Of a DNA stretch of 64,000 nt, positions 34,692 to 43,550 are shown one piece after another. The stretch is from NCBI GenBank assembly GCA_007713455.1, contig VMRT01000009.1:124001-188000 (forward strand), in the 5' to 3' direction. A program made the position numbers and the translations under genes. Positions within the stretch are counted from its first letter, which is position 1; every line of letters begins with the position of its first letter. The DNA is from Pseudomonas sp. GTDB taxonomy: Bacteria; Pseudomonadota; Gammaproteobacteria; Pseudomonadales; Pseudomonadaceae. The notes beneath the pieces were generated by a model that was not told the DNA's origin, made no database searches, and saw only the letters and a list, made by a program, of their open reading frames with translations.

Positions 34692-35666
34692 ATGTCTCAT
34701 CCCTTCGATACACTCACGCCGGACCTGGTCCTCGACGCTGTGGAAAGCATCGGTTATCTCAGCGATGCCCGTGTGCTGGCGCTCAACAGCTACGAGAACC
34801 GCGTCTATCAGGTGGGCATCGAAGACGAAACACCACTGATCGCCAAGTTCTACCGGCCCGGTCGCTGGAGCAACGACGCGATTCTCGAGGAGCACCAGTT
34901 CAGCCTGGAACTGGTCGAGCACGAGGTGCCGGTGGTGGCGCCGCTGGAACGCAACGGCACAACACTATTCGAGCACGCGGGCTTCCGCTTCGCGCTCTTT
35001 CCACGCCGCGGTGGTCGCGCGCCGGAGCCGGGCAATCTCGACCAGCTCTATCGTCTCGGCCAGCTGCTGGGGCGGATGCATGCGATAGGTGCAAACCGGC
35101 CGTTCGAGCATCGTGAAACGCTGGGCGTACAGAATTTCGGCCACGATTCACTGAACAGCTTGCTGGAAGGCGGCTTCGTGCCCAAAAGCCTGCTGCCGGC
35201 CTACGAGTCGGTGGCACGCGATCTGCTCAAGCGGGTCGAAGACGTCTTCGCCAGCACGGACTTCACCCCGATCCGCCTGCATGGCGATTGCCACCCGGGC
35301 AACATCCTCGCCCGCGACGATGCCTTTCATCTGGTCGATCTCGATGATTGCCGCATGGGCCCATCGGTGCAGGACCTGTGGATGATGCTCGCCGGCGAGC
35401 GCCATGAACGTCTTGGTCAGCTGGCCGAACTGGTGGACGGCTACAACGAATTCCATGATTTCGCCCCCCGCGAGCTGCCGCTGATCGAGGCGCTGCGCGC
35501 CCTGCGGCTGATGCACTACAGCGCCTGGCTGGCTCGCCGCTGGGACGACCCGGCCTTTCCGATGAGCTTTCCCTGGTTTGGCAGCGAACGGTACTGGGGC
35601 GACCAGGTGCTGATCCTGCGCGAACAGATATCGGCGCTGCAGGAAGAGCCGCTCAGGTTGTTCTGA
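34692..35666 (+). CDS. srkA: Stress response kinase A SrkA (YihE/RdoA)
   Basis: 324 residues, choline-kinase/APH fold Ser/Thr kinase. In E. coli it lowers programmed-death-type damage from stress and is linked to the Cpx system. RVYQVGIEDETPLIAKFYRPGRW holds the ATP-binding Lys (near 55), ALFPRRGGRAPE the hinge, and TPIRLHGDCHPGNILARDDAFHLVDLDDCRMGPSVQDLWMM near residue 195 contains the catalytic HGDxHxxN and metal-binding DLDD. ATG 34692 follows GGAGCCGGTC. It lies 71 bases after the comF-like gene and could share a transcript. Confidence 0.92.
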   Translation: MSHPFDTLTPDLVLDAVESIGYLSDARVLALNSYENRVYQVGIEDETPLIAKFYRPGRWSNDAILEEHQFSLELVEHEVPVVAPLERNGTTLFEHAGFRFALFPRRGGRAPEPGNLDQLYRLGQLLGRMHAIGANRPFEHRETLGVQNFGHDSLNSLLEGGFVPKSLLPAYESVARDLLKRVEDVFASTDFTPIRLHGDCHPGNILARDDAFHLVDLDDCRMGPSVQDLWMMLAGERHERLGQLAELVDGYNEFHDFAPRELPLIEALRALRLMHYSAWLARRWDDPAFPMSFPWFGSERYWGDQVLILREQISALQEEPLRLF

Positions 35667-35703
35667 GGCATGGTGTGGCTGCGGGCCCGTGACGGCAGAT
35701 GTG

Positions 35704-35761
35704 AAAAAAGCGACATCCACCCTACGAATCCCGGCGTCTGCGTAGGGTGGATCGCGCTTTA
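35704..35761. terminator. Bidirectional hairpin between srkA and rlmJ
   Basis: ATCCACCCTACG (35715-35726) pairs with CGTAGGGTGGAT (35741-35752); AAAGCG and CGCTTT outside extend the stem. An A run at 35704-35709 gives T on the minus strand. The TAGGGTGGAT word recurs in Pseudomonas intergenic regions. It serves the convergent srkA and rlmJ. Confidence 0.7.
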
Positions 35762-35766
35762 TCGAT

Positions 35767-35792
35767 CCACCGGGTGGCAGTCCACCGGGTGG
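35767..35792. repeat. Tandem near-palindromes CCACCGGGTGG
   Basis: Two copies of CCACCGGGTGG (35767-35777 and 35782-35792) with period 15 follow the srkA/rlmJ hairpin, just before the rlmJ stop. Each is self-complementary apart from the central base. Role unknown; probably part of the same intergenic repeat unit. Confidence 0.6.
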
Positions 35793-35805
35793 CGATCTCC
35801 GCGAC

Positions 35806-36645
35806 TCAGGCCTCCTCGATCAGCCAGTCCAGCCGCCAGCTGCCCTGACTCTGCGCCAGCTGCTCGGCCAGCCACGGCAACAGCTCACGCAGCTCTTCCT
35901 CCAGCCCCCACGGCGGGTTGACGATGGCCAGGCCCGAACCGCTCAGGCGGCTGGCGTCGTCGGCGGGGTGAACGAACAGTTCGGCACGCAGCAACTTGGG
36001 CGCCCCGCTGCGCGCCAGGTCCTGATAGAAGCGCTTGAGCTGGCGCTCGTCCTTGATCGGATACCAGATCACGCCGATGGTCTGGCGCATACGGCCGAGC
36101 GCCTCCTTCAGCGCCGTCACACAGCGGCTCAGTTCGTCGGCCTGTTCGAACGGCGGATCGATCAGCAGTACCACGCGCTTTTCCTGCGTCGGCATCAAGG
36201 CCCGCGGCACATGCCAGCCCTCGCCTCGGTGCACGGCCACGCGGCGGTCGCCGGCCATGTTGTCCTTGAGCAGCGCGCCGTCCTCGGGATGCTTTTCGTT
36301 GAGCTGCAGACGATCCTGCTCGCGGGTCAGTTGCCGCGCCAGCTCCGGCGAGCCGGGGTAATAGCGCAGCGCCCCGTTCGGGTTGAGCTGGCGGATCACG
36401 CCGAGGTAGTCATCGAGTAGCGCCGGGTGCGCCTCGGCCTGCCAGATGCGGGCGATGCCCTGCAGCCACTCGCCGGTGCGGCTGGCCTGGTCGCCGGCCA
36501 GGTCGTAGAGGCCGACGCCGGCATGGCTGTCGAGGTAGGCGAAGGGCGCCTCCTTGCGCGACAGCAGGGCGAAGATCCGGCTCAACACCAGGTGTTTGAG
36601 CACATCGGCGTGGTTGCCGGCATGGAAGGCGTGGCGGTAGTTCAT
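35806..36645 (-). CDS. rlmJ: 23S rRNA (adenine(2030)-N6)-methyltransferase RlmJ
   Basis: 279 residues. It methylates A2030 of 23S rRNA with SAM. MNYRHAFHAGNHADVLKHLVLSRI is the family start; YLDSHAGVGLYDLAG near residue 38 binds SAM; the catalytic motif is LLIDPPFEQ near 165 (DPPF, where E. coli has DPPY). IVNPPWGLEEELRELLPWL is near the C-terminus. ATG 36645 with GGAGGA upstream was chosen; the same frame is open to 37533, but that stretch is antisense to the next gene and not protein-like. Confidence 0.94.
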   Translation of the reverse strand: MNYRHAFHAGNHADVLKHLVLSRIFALLSRKEAPFAYLDSHAGVGLYDLAGDQASRTGEWLQGIARIWQAEAHPALLDDYLGVIRQLNPNGALRYYPGSPELARQLTREQDRLQLNEKHPEDGALLKDNMAGDRRVAVHRGEGWHVPRALMPTQEKRVVLLIDPPFEQADELSRCVTALKEALGRMRQTIGVIWYPIKDERQLKRFYQDLARSGAPKLLRAELFVHPADDASRLSGSGLAIVNPPWGLEEELRELLPWLAEQLAQSQGSWRLDWLIEEA

Positions 36646-36780
36646 CTGATCCTCCTCGAGAGCCGCGCAGTTTACCCGTTCGCCTTGCGCCGCGCAGGTC
36701 CGGCATGACCGGCGTCGTTTTCCCCGGCCACCGACTAGGGCTACAGTGCCCACCCACGACGACTGAACGGAGCTGACCTC

Positions 36781-37824
36781 ATGGACCTGCGCGATCTTTT
36801 CGGCATCGAGCACCCCATCATCCAGGCGCCCATGGCCGGTGCACAGAATCACCTGCTGGCCGCGACGGTCTGCGAGGCCGGCGGGCTGGGTTCGATCCCG
36901 GCCGGCATGCTCAATGCCGAGGCGCTGGACGCCGAGCTGACCGCCATCGAGGCGCTGACCGACCGACCGTACAACGTCAACTTCTTCTGCCACCAGACAC
37001 CGGCCGCCGACCCGACGGCCTTCGACGCCTGGCACCGGATGCTGGCGCCGTTGTTCGCCGAATTCGACATCGACCCGGCGAGCATTCCCACCGGCGCCAC
37101 CCGCCAACCGTTCGATGCCGCAATGGCCGAGGTGCTGGAGCGGCACAAGCCGGCGCTGGTCAGCTTCCATTTCGGCCTGCCGGCGCCCGATCTTCTGCAA
37201 CGCGCCCGCGCCACCGGGGCGAAGATCGCCTCCAGCGCGACTACGGCCGCCGAAGGCCTCTGGCTGCAGCAGCACGGTGTCGACCTGGTGATTGCCCAGG
37301 GCCTGGAAGCCGGCGGCCACCGTGGCATCTTCCTTAGCGAGTACCTGACCACCCAACTCGGCACCTTTGCCCTGCTGCCGCAACTGGTCGCCGCGCTGGA
37401 CGTGCCGGTAGTCGCCGCCGGCGGCATCGCCGATGCCGGGGGCGTGGCTGCAGCGCAGACCCTCGGCGCGGCTGGCGTGCAACTGGGCACGGCCTACCTG
37501 CTGTGCCCGGAGAGCCGCACCAATGCGCTGCATCGCGCCGCGCTAAAGAGCCCGCACGCAGCGCATACCGCGCTGACCACCCTGTTCAGCGGGCGCCCGG
37601 CACGCGGCATCGTCAACCGCATCATGCGCGAACTGGGTCCGCTCCCCGAAGGCGTGCCGCCCTTCCCGCTGGCCGGCAACGCCATCGGCGCGCTGCGCGC
37701 CCAGACCGAGCGCCTCGACCTGGATCACTGCACGCCGTTGTGGGCAGGGCAGAATGCCAGTGGCTGCAAGGAAATTCCGGCGGCCGAACTGACCCGCGAA
37801 CTGGCGAGCGGCTGGCGCGACTGA
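36781..37824 (+). CDS. Nitronate monooxygenase-like NAD(P)H/FMN flavoprotein
   Basis: 347 residues, TIM-barrel of the 2-nitropropane dioxygenase/NMO family. MDLRDLFGIEHPIIQAPMAGAQNHLLAATVCEAGGLGSIPAGMLN is the typical start; VDLVIAQGLEAGGHRGIF near 165 carries the His proposed as catalytic base in class I NMO; VPVVAAGGIADAGGVAAAQTLGAAGVQLGTAYLLCPES near 205 binds FMN phosphate. It oxidises alkyl nitronates in characterised members. Divergent from rlmJ; followed by crtZ 81 bases later on the same strand, but a link with carotenoids is not implied. Confidence 0.9.
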   Translation: MDLRDLFGIEHPIIQAPMAGAQNHLLAATVCEAGGLGSIPAGMLNAEALDAELTAIEALTDRPYNVNFFCHQTPAADPTAFDAWHRMLAPLFAEFDIDPASIPTGATRQPFDAAMAEVLERHKPALVSFHFGLPAPDLLQRARATGAKIASSATTAAEGLWLQQHGVDLVIAQGLEAGGHRGIFLSEYLTTQLGTFALLPQLVAALDVPVVAAGGIADAGGVAAAQTLGAAGVQLGTAYLLCPESRTNALHRAALKSPHAAHTALTTLFSGRPARGIVNRIMRELGPLPEGVPPFPLAGNAIGALRAQTERLDLDHCTPLWAGQNASGCKEIPAAELTRELASGWRD

Positions 37825-37905
37825 GTGATTACATTCCGTCGCGGCGAGCCCTCAGCCGCCGCGACGGGGCGTAGAATCGACCGGACGTCACTCGGAACGC
37901 CGCCT

Positions 37906-38394
37906 ATGAGTCCACTGACCAATACACTCGTCTTCCTGGCCACCCTGGCCGGCATGGAAGTCTTCGCCTGGTGGGCACACAAGTACGTGATGCACGGCTG
38001 GGGTTGGGGCTGGCACAGGTCGCACCACGAGCCACGCAGCGGCTGGTTCGAGAAGAACGACTTGTATGCGCTGGTCTTCGCTGGCGTGGCGATCATGCTG
38101 ATCGCCCTCGGCACGGCCGGTTATCACCCGCTGGAATGGATCGGCGCCGGCATGACGGCCTACGGCTTTCTCTACCTCGTCGCCCATGACGGCCTGGTTC
38201 ATCACCGCTGGCCGCTGCGCTACGTGCCGCGCAACGGTTATCTCAAGCGGCTGTATCAGGCGCATCGCATGCACCATGCGGTCGAAGGCAAGGAGCGCTG
38301 CGTGTCCTTCGGTTTCCTCTATGCGCCGCCGCTGCCGGTGCTCAAGCGCCAGCTGCGCGAGTTGCACGACGGGCCGCTGCGCAAGAAGAATTAG
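37906..38394 (+). CDS. crtZ: Beta-carotene hydroxylase CrtZ
   Basis: 162 residues, membrane di-iron hydroxylase. It hydroxylates beta-carotene rings at C3 to give zeaxanthin. The histidine clusters are HKYVMHGWGWGWHRSHHEP (from residue 25) and HDGLVHHRWPLRYVPRNGYLKRLYQAHRMHHAV (from about 95), matching the H-x4-H and H-x2-HH pattern. Hydrophobic segments flank them. ATG 37906 was chosen: it begins the family-like MSPLTNTLVFLATLAGMEVFAWW. Its stop TAG is unusual: TA belongs to the target duplication and G is the first base of the inserted MITE. It is convergent with crtB, as in Pantoea clusters. Confidence 0.94.
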   Translation: MSPLTNTLVFLATLAGMEVFAWWAHKYVMHGWGWGWHRSHHEPRSGWFEKNDLYALVFAGVAIMLIALGTAGYHPLEWIGAGMTAYGFLYLVAHDGLVHHRWPLRYVPRNGYLKRLYQAHRMHHAVEGKERCVSFGFLYAPPLPVLKRQLRELHDGPLRKKN

Positions 38395-38658
38395 GGTCTG
38401 TTGACGTTTCGGCGCGAGCCGCGTTGCCGCGTCAAATGGCGCCAACTTAGGCGCAGGACGCCGGTAATGGTTATTCCCTTGCCAAGTCCTGCAACGACAG
38501 CTGGCGCCATTTGCCGCGCAACCCGAAGGGCCGGGCCCATTTTTGCGCGGCGCGGCGTTATTCGTCGCTCATTTGGAATAACCAAACTTCTCTCCTCATG
38601 CCTTGCTCCGCGGAAAAATGAGCTCCGGCGCGGCCGCGAGCGAAACGTCAACAGACCC
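38394..38658. mobile_element. 265-bp MITE-like element with TA target duplication between crtZ and crtB
   Basis: GGGTCTGTTGACGTTTCG at 38394-38411 is repeated inverted and without mismatch at 38641-38658. Both ends are flanked by TA (38392-38393 and 38659-38660), the target duplication of IS630/Tc1 and some IS5-group elements. No transposase or credible ORF is inside. Internal inverted pairs AAATGGCGCCA (38434-38444) with TGGCGCCATTT (38502-38512), and TGGTTATTCC (38468-38477) with GGAATAACCA (38575-38584), make the whole element able to fold. It lies between the convergent crtZ and crtB stops and may work as a terminator for both. Confidence 0.85.
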
Positions 38659-38661
38659 TAC

Positions 38662-39588
38662 CTAGCGAGGACGCCTCCAGAGATCGTCAGGACGCGGCCT
38701 GACCTGCATCCGCCGCGAGGCCAGGGCCAGCACGCCACCCCCCAGCAGGAACTGCAGCTTCTGCCCCTTGCTGGTGGACACGCGCGTATCCCAGGCCGCC
38801 GCGCCGCGCGCTTTCACCTCGACGCCGATCTGCCGATAGACGCCATGCGCCGTGGCGATCGACCAGGCCGAGCGTAACGGCAAGTCCCGTAAGCCCTGAG
38901 ATGCTGATTGATAGTAGGGTTCGGCCAGATCTACCAGTCGCGCTGCCAGCGTGGCCAATGCCGCACGATGCTCAGGTAGCGCGACCTCATCTTCAGGGAT
39001 GCCCACTTCGGCCAGCCACTCGGCCGGCAGGTAGACGCGGCCGATCTGCGCATCCTCGACGATATCGCGGGCGATATTGGTCAGCTGAAAGGCCAAGCCC
39101 AGATCACAGGCGCGATCCAGCGTCGGCTCCGCTTCGGCGCCCATCACCCGCGCCATCATCAGACCGACCACACCGGCGACGCGATAGCAATAAAGCAGCG
39201 TGTCATCGAGGGTCTGGTAGCGGTAGTCCTGCACGTCCATACGAAAGCCGGCGAGATGTTCCAGCGGGTATCGCTTGGGAATCTGGTGCCGCTGAACCAC
39301 TTGCTGAAACGCAGCAAAGGCCGAATCGCTCATCGCCTCGCCGGCATAGGCGCGCTCAGTGAGATCGACCAGCTCGGCCAGGCGCGCCTCACCGCTGTTG
39401 CGATCGCCGGCGAGCTGGCCGTGGCCGAGGTTCTGGCCGTCGATCACGTCATCGCAGTGACGGCACCAGGCGTAGAGCATCACGGCACCCTGGCGGGTGC
39501 GCTCGTCGAACAGCTTGGCCGCCGCCGCGAAGCTCTTGGAGCCGACGTTGATCGCCTGGGTCGAGTGATCGACGACCTTGTCGTTCAT
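38662..39588 (-). CDS. crtB: Phytoene synthase CrtB
   Basis: 308 residues. It joins two geranylgeranyl diphosphates to phytoene, the first committed carotenoid step. Squalene/phytoene synthase motifs are AWCRHCDDVIDGQNL near residue 43 (first Asp-rich) and LTNIARDIVEDAQIGRVYLPAEWL near 165 (second Asp-rich). YCYRVAGVVGLMMARVMG lies near 132. Last gene of the fni-X-Y-I-B run, 13 bases after crtI. The MITE begins two bases beyond its stop and duplication. Mg2+-dependent cytoplasmic/peripheral membrane enzyme. Confidence 0.96.
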   Translation of the reverse strand: MNDKVVDHSTQAINVGSKSFAAAAKLFDERTRQGAVMLYAWCRHCDDVIDGQNLGHGQLAGDRNSGEARLAELVDLTERAYAGEAMSDSAFAAFQQVVQRHQIPKRYPLEHLAGFRMDVQDYRYQTLDDTLLYCYRVAGVVGLMMARVMGAEAEPTLDRACDLGLAFQLTNIARDIVEDAQIGRVYLPAEWLAEVGIPEDEVALPEHRAALATLAARLVDLAEPYYQSASQGLRDLPLRSAWSIATAHGVYRQIGVEVKARGAAAWDTRVSTSKGQKLQFLLGGGVLALASRRMQVRPRPDDLWRRPR

Positions 39589-39601
39589 CCGACCTGCTCC
39601 T

Positions 39602-41089
39602 TCATAGGAAGTCCTCCAGCATCAGCCCGGCGGTGGCCTTGGCCGAACCGACGACCCCCGGCACGCCGGCACCGGGGTGAGTGCCGGCGCCGACGATATA
39701 GAGGTTGGGAATCACGTCATCACGGTTGTGCGGGCGGAACCAGGCGCTCTGGGTGAGGATCGGCTCCAGCGAAAACGCCGACCCCAGGTGCGCGTTGAGC
39801 TCGTCGCGAAAATCGTGCGGCGTGAAGATGCGGTGCGTGACAAGATCGCCGCGCAGACCGGGAATGTAGTGCCGCTCGAGGTAGTCGAAAATTCGGTCGC
39901 GGTATTTCGGCCCCTCCACCGCCCAATCGATATCTGCCGTGCCCAGGTGTGGCACCGGCGCCAGCACGTAGTGGCTGGCACAGCCTTCCGGCGCCAGCGA
40001 GGGATCGGTTACGCAGGGCGCATGCAAGTAGAGGGAGAAATCATCGGCCAGGGTCTCACGCTTGAAGATCTCGTCGATCAGCTCACGGTAGCGCGGCCCG
40101 AAACACACCGTGTGGTGTTGCAGGTGCTCATGGCGGCGCTTGAGGCCGAAATGGATGACGAACAGCGACATCGAGAAACGCTTGCCGGATAGTCGTTTGG
40201 CCTCGTCGCGGCCGCGCGCCTCATGCCCGAGCAGCTGCTTGTAGGTGTTGACCACATCGGCGTTGGACGCCACCGCATCGGTATCGAAGCAGCGACCGTC
40301 ACCCGTGATCACGGCCTTCGCGCGTCCGCCCGCCAGCTCGATCCGCGCCACCTCGGCGTTCAGCTCCAGCCTGCCGCCCAGATCCTCGAACAGCCGGACC
40401 ATCCCCTGCACCAGCGCCCCGGTGCCGCCACGCGGGAACCAGACACCGCCCTGGCGCTCCAGCGCATGGATCAGCGCGTAGATGGACGAGGTTTCGAAGG
40501 GATTGCCGCCCACCAGCAGCGAGTGAAAGGACAGCGCCTGCCGCAGCCGATCGTTCTCCACGAATTTGGCCACCATGCTGTACACGTTGCGCCAGGCCTG
40601 CAGCTTGGCCAGCTGCGGCGCAACACCGATCATGCTGAGAAACGACAGGAAGGGCACGGTGCCGAGCTTGACGTAGCCCTCCTCGTACACTGCCCGCGAA
40701 TAGGCGAGAAAGCGCTGATAGCCGGCCACGTCACGGGGGTTGAGCGCGTGGATCTGCCGGTCCAGCTCGACCTGATCGTTGACGTAATCGAAGCTGTAAC
40801 CGTCCTCCCAGCACAGCCGGTAGAAGGGGCTGACCGGCAGCAGCTCGACGTAATCGGCCATGCGCTTGCCAGCGCCGCTGAAGAGTTCTTCCAGCGCTGG
40901 CGGATCGGTGATCACCGTCGGCCCGGCGTCGAAGGTGAAACCCTGATCGTGATAGACGTAGGCGCGGCCACCAGGCTTGTCGCGCTTCTCCAGCAGCGTG
41001 GTCTGGACGCCGGCGCGCTGCAGGCGGATGGCCAACGCCAGCCCGCCGAAGCCGGCGCCGATCACCACCGCTCGTTTAGCTTGGTTCAT
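39602..41089 (-). CDS. crtI: Phytoene desaturase CrtI
   Basis: 495 residues, FAD-dependent. It makes lycopene from phytoene by four desaturations. The dinucleotide fold AVVIGAGFGGLALAIRLQRAGVQTTLLEKRDKPGGRAYVY is at the N-terminus, and the C-terminal bacterial-type phytoene dehydrogenase signature NLYIVGAGTHPGAGVPGVVGSAKATAGLM near residue 457. ATG 41089 overlaps the crtY stop as ATGA. Product range (lycopene) is assumed from the presence of crtY. Confidence 0.97.
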   Translation of the reverse strand: MNQAKRAVVIGAGFGGLALAIRLQRAGVQTTLLEKRDKPGGRAYVYHDQGFTFDAGPTVITDPPALEELFSGAGKRMADYVELLPVSPFYRLCWEDGYSFDYVNDQVELDRQIHALNPRDVAGYQRFLAYSRAVYEEGYVKLGTVPFLSFLSMIGVAPQLAKLQAWRNVYSMVAKFVENDRLRQALSFHSLLVGGNPFETSSIYALIHALERQGGVWFPRGGTGALVQGMVRLFEDLGGRLELNAEVARIELAGGRAKAVITGDGRCFDTDAVASNADVVNTYKQLLGHEARGRDEAKRLSGKRFSMSLFVIHFGLKRRHEHLQHHTVCFGPRYRELIDEIFKRETLADDFSLYLHAPCVTDPSLAPEGCASHYVLAPVPHLGTADIDWAVEGPKYRDRIFDYLERHYIPGLRGDLVTHRIFTPHDFRDELNAHLGSAFSLEPILTQSAWFRPHNRDDVIPNLYIVGAGTHPGAGVPGVVGSAKATAGLMLEDFL

Positions 41090-42255
41090 CGGTAATCCTT
41101 GCGATGCAGATCATGGGCGGCAAGTGCGCGCAGCGCCTCGCCGAGCGGAACAGGAGGCTTGCCCGAGACGATGCGCAAGCGGTCGCGGGTGGTCAGATTG
41201 GCCGCGTAGAAACGCTGGATCAGCGGTTCGCGCAAGCGGTAAAAACGTTGCATCACCGCCCAGCGGCGATCCGCCGGACCGGCCATGAACAGCATGCGAT
41301 TGAGCAGTCGGAAGAAGCCGCGCTGGCGCCACTGCGCCAACGAGTAATCGCGGATCGCCTCGAACAGGCTGGTGGCATCCCAGCGATCCAGCGCGATCAG
41401 GTGATCGGCCAGACGCACCGCGTCGGGCAGCGAGTAGCCGGTGGTGGGATGGAACAACGCCGCGGACAGCCCGGTCTGCGGCACGCCGCGCGCCTCCTCC
41501 CAGAACGCCGGCAGATCACCGGAAAGCACGATGGGCAGCACGCCCTGCTCCTCGCGCAACACCTCGGCGATAGCCCAGCCGCGCGTACTGGCGTAGCTGG
41601 CGATGTTGTCGCGCAGCGAATCCGGGGCCACGGTAGCGCCGTCGGCGTAATAGGTGTCTTCGATCAGCAGGGTGTCCGCACTCAGCGGCAGCACGTAGAC
41701 GAAGCGATAGCCGTCGTGCTGGGCGACGCTCGCGTCCATGATGATCGGCTCGCGCAAGCCGTGCGGCTGCTGCAGGCGCAGTTCCTGGCCGAGAAACTTC
41801 TGAAAGCCGAGGGCCAGCTGATCGGTCCGGCGCACGCCGCGTCCATTGATCACGGCGCCGGCCTGCAGGATGTCCCCCGAGCCCAGACGCACCCTTTGTG
41901 GCTCCACGCTGGCAACGCTGGTGCGCAAACGCACGCCATCGCTCAGTTCTGGCATCAGGTACTGGTGAAAGCGCTCCGAGAAGATGCTCGCGTAACCGCT
42001 GCCCAGCCGGCGCTGCAGGTCGGGAAAGATCACTTCATAGCCGGGCCAGCGCTTGCCCACCATAGGCTCCAGCCAACGGTGCTGAGCCGGCGTCAGATCG
42101 TGTTGGTGAAAGGACCAGGTGTGATTGCCGCCCAAGGTGTCGCCCTGCTCCAGCACCAGGAGGCGCAGATCAGGCCGCTGCTGACGCAGGCGCAGGGCCA
42201 GAAGGCCGTTGGCCAGCCCGCCGCCAACCAGGATCAGGTCCGCATCAAGCGCCAC
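41086..42255 (-). CDS. crtY: Lycopene beta-cyclase CrtY
   Basis: 389 residues from GTG 42255, with GGAGG six bases upstream; a GTG at 42279 would overlap crtX more and lacks a ribosome site. It converts lycopene to beta-carotene. FAD/NAD-type fold ADLILVGGGLANGLLALRLRQQRPDLRLLVLE at the N-terminus, GNHTWSFHQHDL near residue 41, VYVLPLSADTLLIEDTYYAD near 195, and FHPTTGYSLPDAVRLADHL near 275 match bacterial CrtY. It overlaps crtX by 11 bases and crtI by four. Confidence 0.94.
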   Translation of the reverse strand: MALDADLILVGGGLANGLLALRLRQQRPDLRLLVLEQGDTLGGNHTWSFHQHDLTPAQHRWLEPMVGKRWPGYEVIFPDLQRRLGSGYASIFSERFHQYLMPELSDGVRLRTSVASVEPQRVRLGSGDILQAGAVINGRGVRRTDQLALGFQKFLGQELRLQQPHGLREPIIMDASVAQHDGYRFVYVLPLSADTLLIEDTYYADGATVAPDSLRDNIASYASTRGWAIAEVLREEQGVLPIVLSGDLPAFWEEARGVPQTGLSAALFHPTTGYSLPDAVRLADHLIALDRWDATSLFEAIRDYSLAQWRQRGFFRLLNRMLFMAGPADRRWAVMQRFYRLREPLIQRFYAANLTTRDRLRIVSGKPPVPLGEALRALAAHDLHRKDYR

Positions 42256-43531
42256 TCGCCACCTCCGGTCGTTGTCCACCTGTCCCGAGCGCAGCCTCGA
42301 TCAGCTCGGCGGCACGAACGACGCCGCCAGCCTGCCGCACTTGCGCGCCCAGCTGTGCCGCCCGCCGGCGAAACTCGCCGTCGCCCAGCAGCTGCTGCAA
42401 TGCGTGGCCGATCCGCGTCGGGCTCGCCAGTCGCGGCTGCAAGCGCAGGCCGACGCCGGCATGTTCGATACGCGCGGCGACACCCGGCTGATCGAAGGCA
42501 ATCGGCAGCGCCAGCATCGGCACGGCGGCCTCCAGGGCATCGAGCACGGTATTCAGCCCGGCATGGGTGATGACCGCCGAGGCTCTGGCCAATGCCGCGC
42601 GCTGGGGCGCGAAGTCGGTGACCCAATGCGCGCCCTCCTCGCGCAGCCGCGCCGCTTGCGCGGCATTCAGCCCGCCGCAATGGGCAATCAACAGCTGTAC
42701 GCCGAGCGGCTTGCAGGCGCGGGCGATATTGCGCAGCAAGGTATAGCGATGTCCCTGCAGGGTGCCCAGCGAGGCGAAGACAAACGGCCGCGTCGGATCA
42801 ATTGGCAGGTTCAGCTCGGCTTCGTTTTCCAGCGGGCGCCGCAACGGCCCGACAGCATGAAAATTCGTCGGGAGCTGGCGGCGCGGAAAGTCGAAGCCAG
42901 GCACCGTCTGGCTGATCTGCAGCAAGGGCGACAGGCACTCGCTCAAGGTCGAGCGCGGCGCCAGGCCGAACGCCTGACAGTAGTGCTGGATCACCTCGGC
43001 GTGGGGGCGCATCAGGAGGTCGTAGACACGACTGCTGTGCAGGTTGAGCTGCTCGCCCCAGTCGGTCGCCCGGTAGCGCCAGGGCATCACCGGCAAGGGC
43101 ACCAGCGGCTCGCGGTTGAACGGCAAGGCGCAGGCGATGGAAACGAACGGCAGGCCAAGATGCTCGGCCACCAGCGCCCCCGCCGGCTCCATCTGGTCGG
43201 CCAGCACGGCGTCGACCTTCAGCGAACGCAGCACGTCCGGCGCCTCGCGACAGAACAATGCAGTGCTCGCCGCCATGTCGACGATGACGCGGCGGATGCC
43301 AAACGGCCCCGGTTGCGCGGCGCGGCGGACCACCGCAGCCAGGCTGCCCGGCGGATGGGAATCGGCGCCGATGGCGGCGAATCCGGCCGAGGGCAACGTC
43401 AACAGCTCGGCGACATCGGCCTGCTGGACGAAAGTCACTCGGTGGCCTCGCTGCGTCAGCGCCCAGGCGACCGCTTCGAACGCGCGCAGGTGGCTGAGAA
43501 AGGGCGGCGCGATTGCCGCGAAATGAGTCAT
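42245..43531 (-). CDS. crtX: Zeaxanthin glucosyltransferase CrtX
   Basis: 428 residues, GT1 family. It glucosylates zeaxanthin hydroxyls with UDP-glucose. MTHFAAIAPPFLSHLRAFEAVAWALTQRGHRVTFVQQ is the acceptor-side start; PFVFASLGTLQGHRYTLLRNIARACKPLGVQLLIAHCGGL near residue 250 and VTDFAPQRAALARASAVITHAGLNTVLDALEAAVPMLALPIAFDQPGVAARIE near 290 form the UDP-sugar-binding motif (HAGxNT...DQ). The end product of the cluster should therefore be zeaxanthin mono- or diglucoside, a polar membrane antioxidant. Confidence 0.93.
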   Translation of the reverse strand: MTHFAAIAPPFLSHLRAFEAVAWALTQRGHRVTFVQQADVAELLTLPSAGFAAIGADSHPPGSLAAVVRRAAQPGPFGIRRVIVDMAASTALFCREAPDVLRSLKVDAVLADQMEPAGALVAEHLGLPFVSIACALPFNREPLVPLPVMPWRYRATDWGEQLNLHSSRVYDLLMRPHAEVIQHYCQAFGLAPRSTLSECLSPLLQISQTVPGFDFPRRQLPTNFHAVGPLRRPLENEAELNLPIDPTRPFVFASLGTLQGHRYTLLRNIARACKPLGVQLLIAHCGGLNAAQAARLREEGAHWVTDFAPQRAALARASAVITHAGLNTVLDALEAAVPMLALPIAFDQPGVAARIEHAGVGLRLQPRLASPTRIGHALQQLLGDGEFRRRAAQLGAQVRQAGGVVRAAELIEAALGTGGQRPEVASGA

Positions 43532-43550
43532 CTGGCGGCTCCGCCCGGCA

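Noticed and set aside
36646..37533. Long N-terminal extension of RlmJ
   Set aside because: Antisense to the nitronate monooxygenase gene; the family start MNYRHAF with GGAGG upstream is at 36645.
38401..38877. 158-codon plus-strand open frame starting in the MITE
   Set aside because: Begins inside the element and continues antisense to crtB; no ribosome site or domain.
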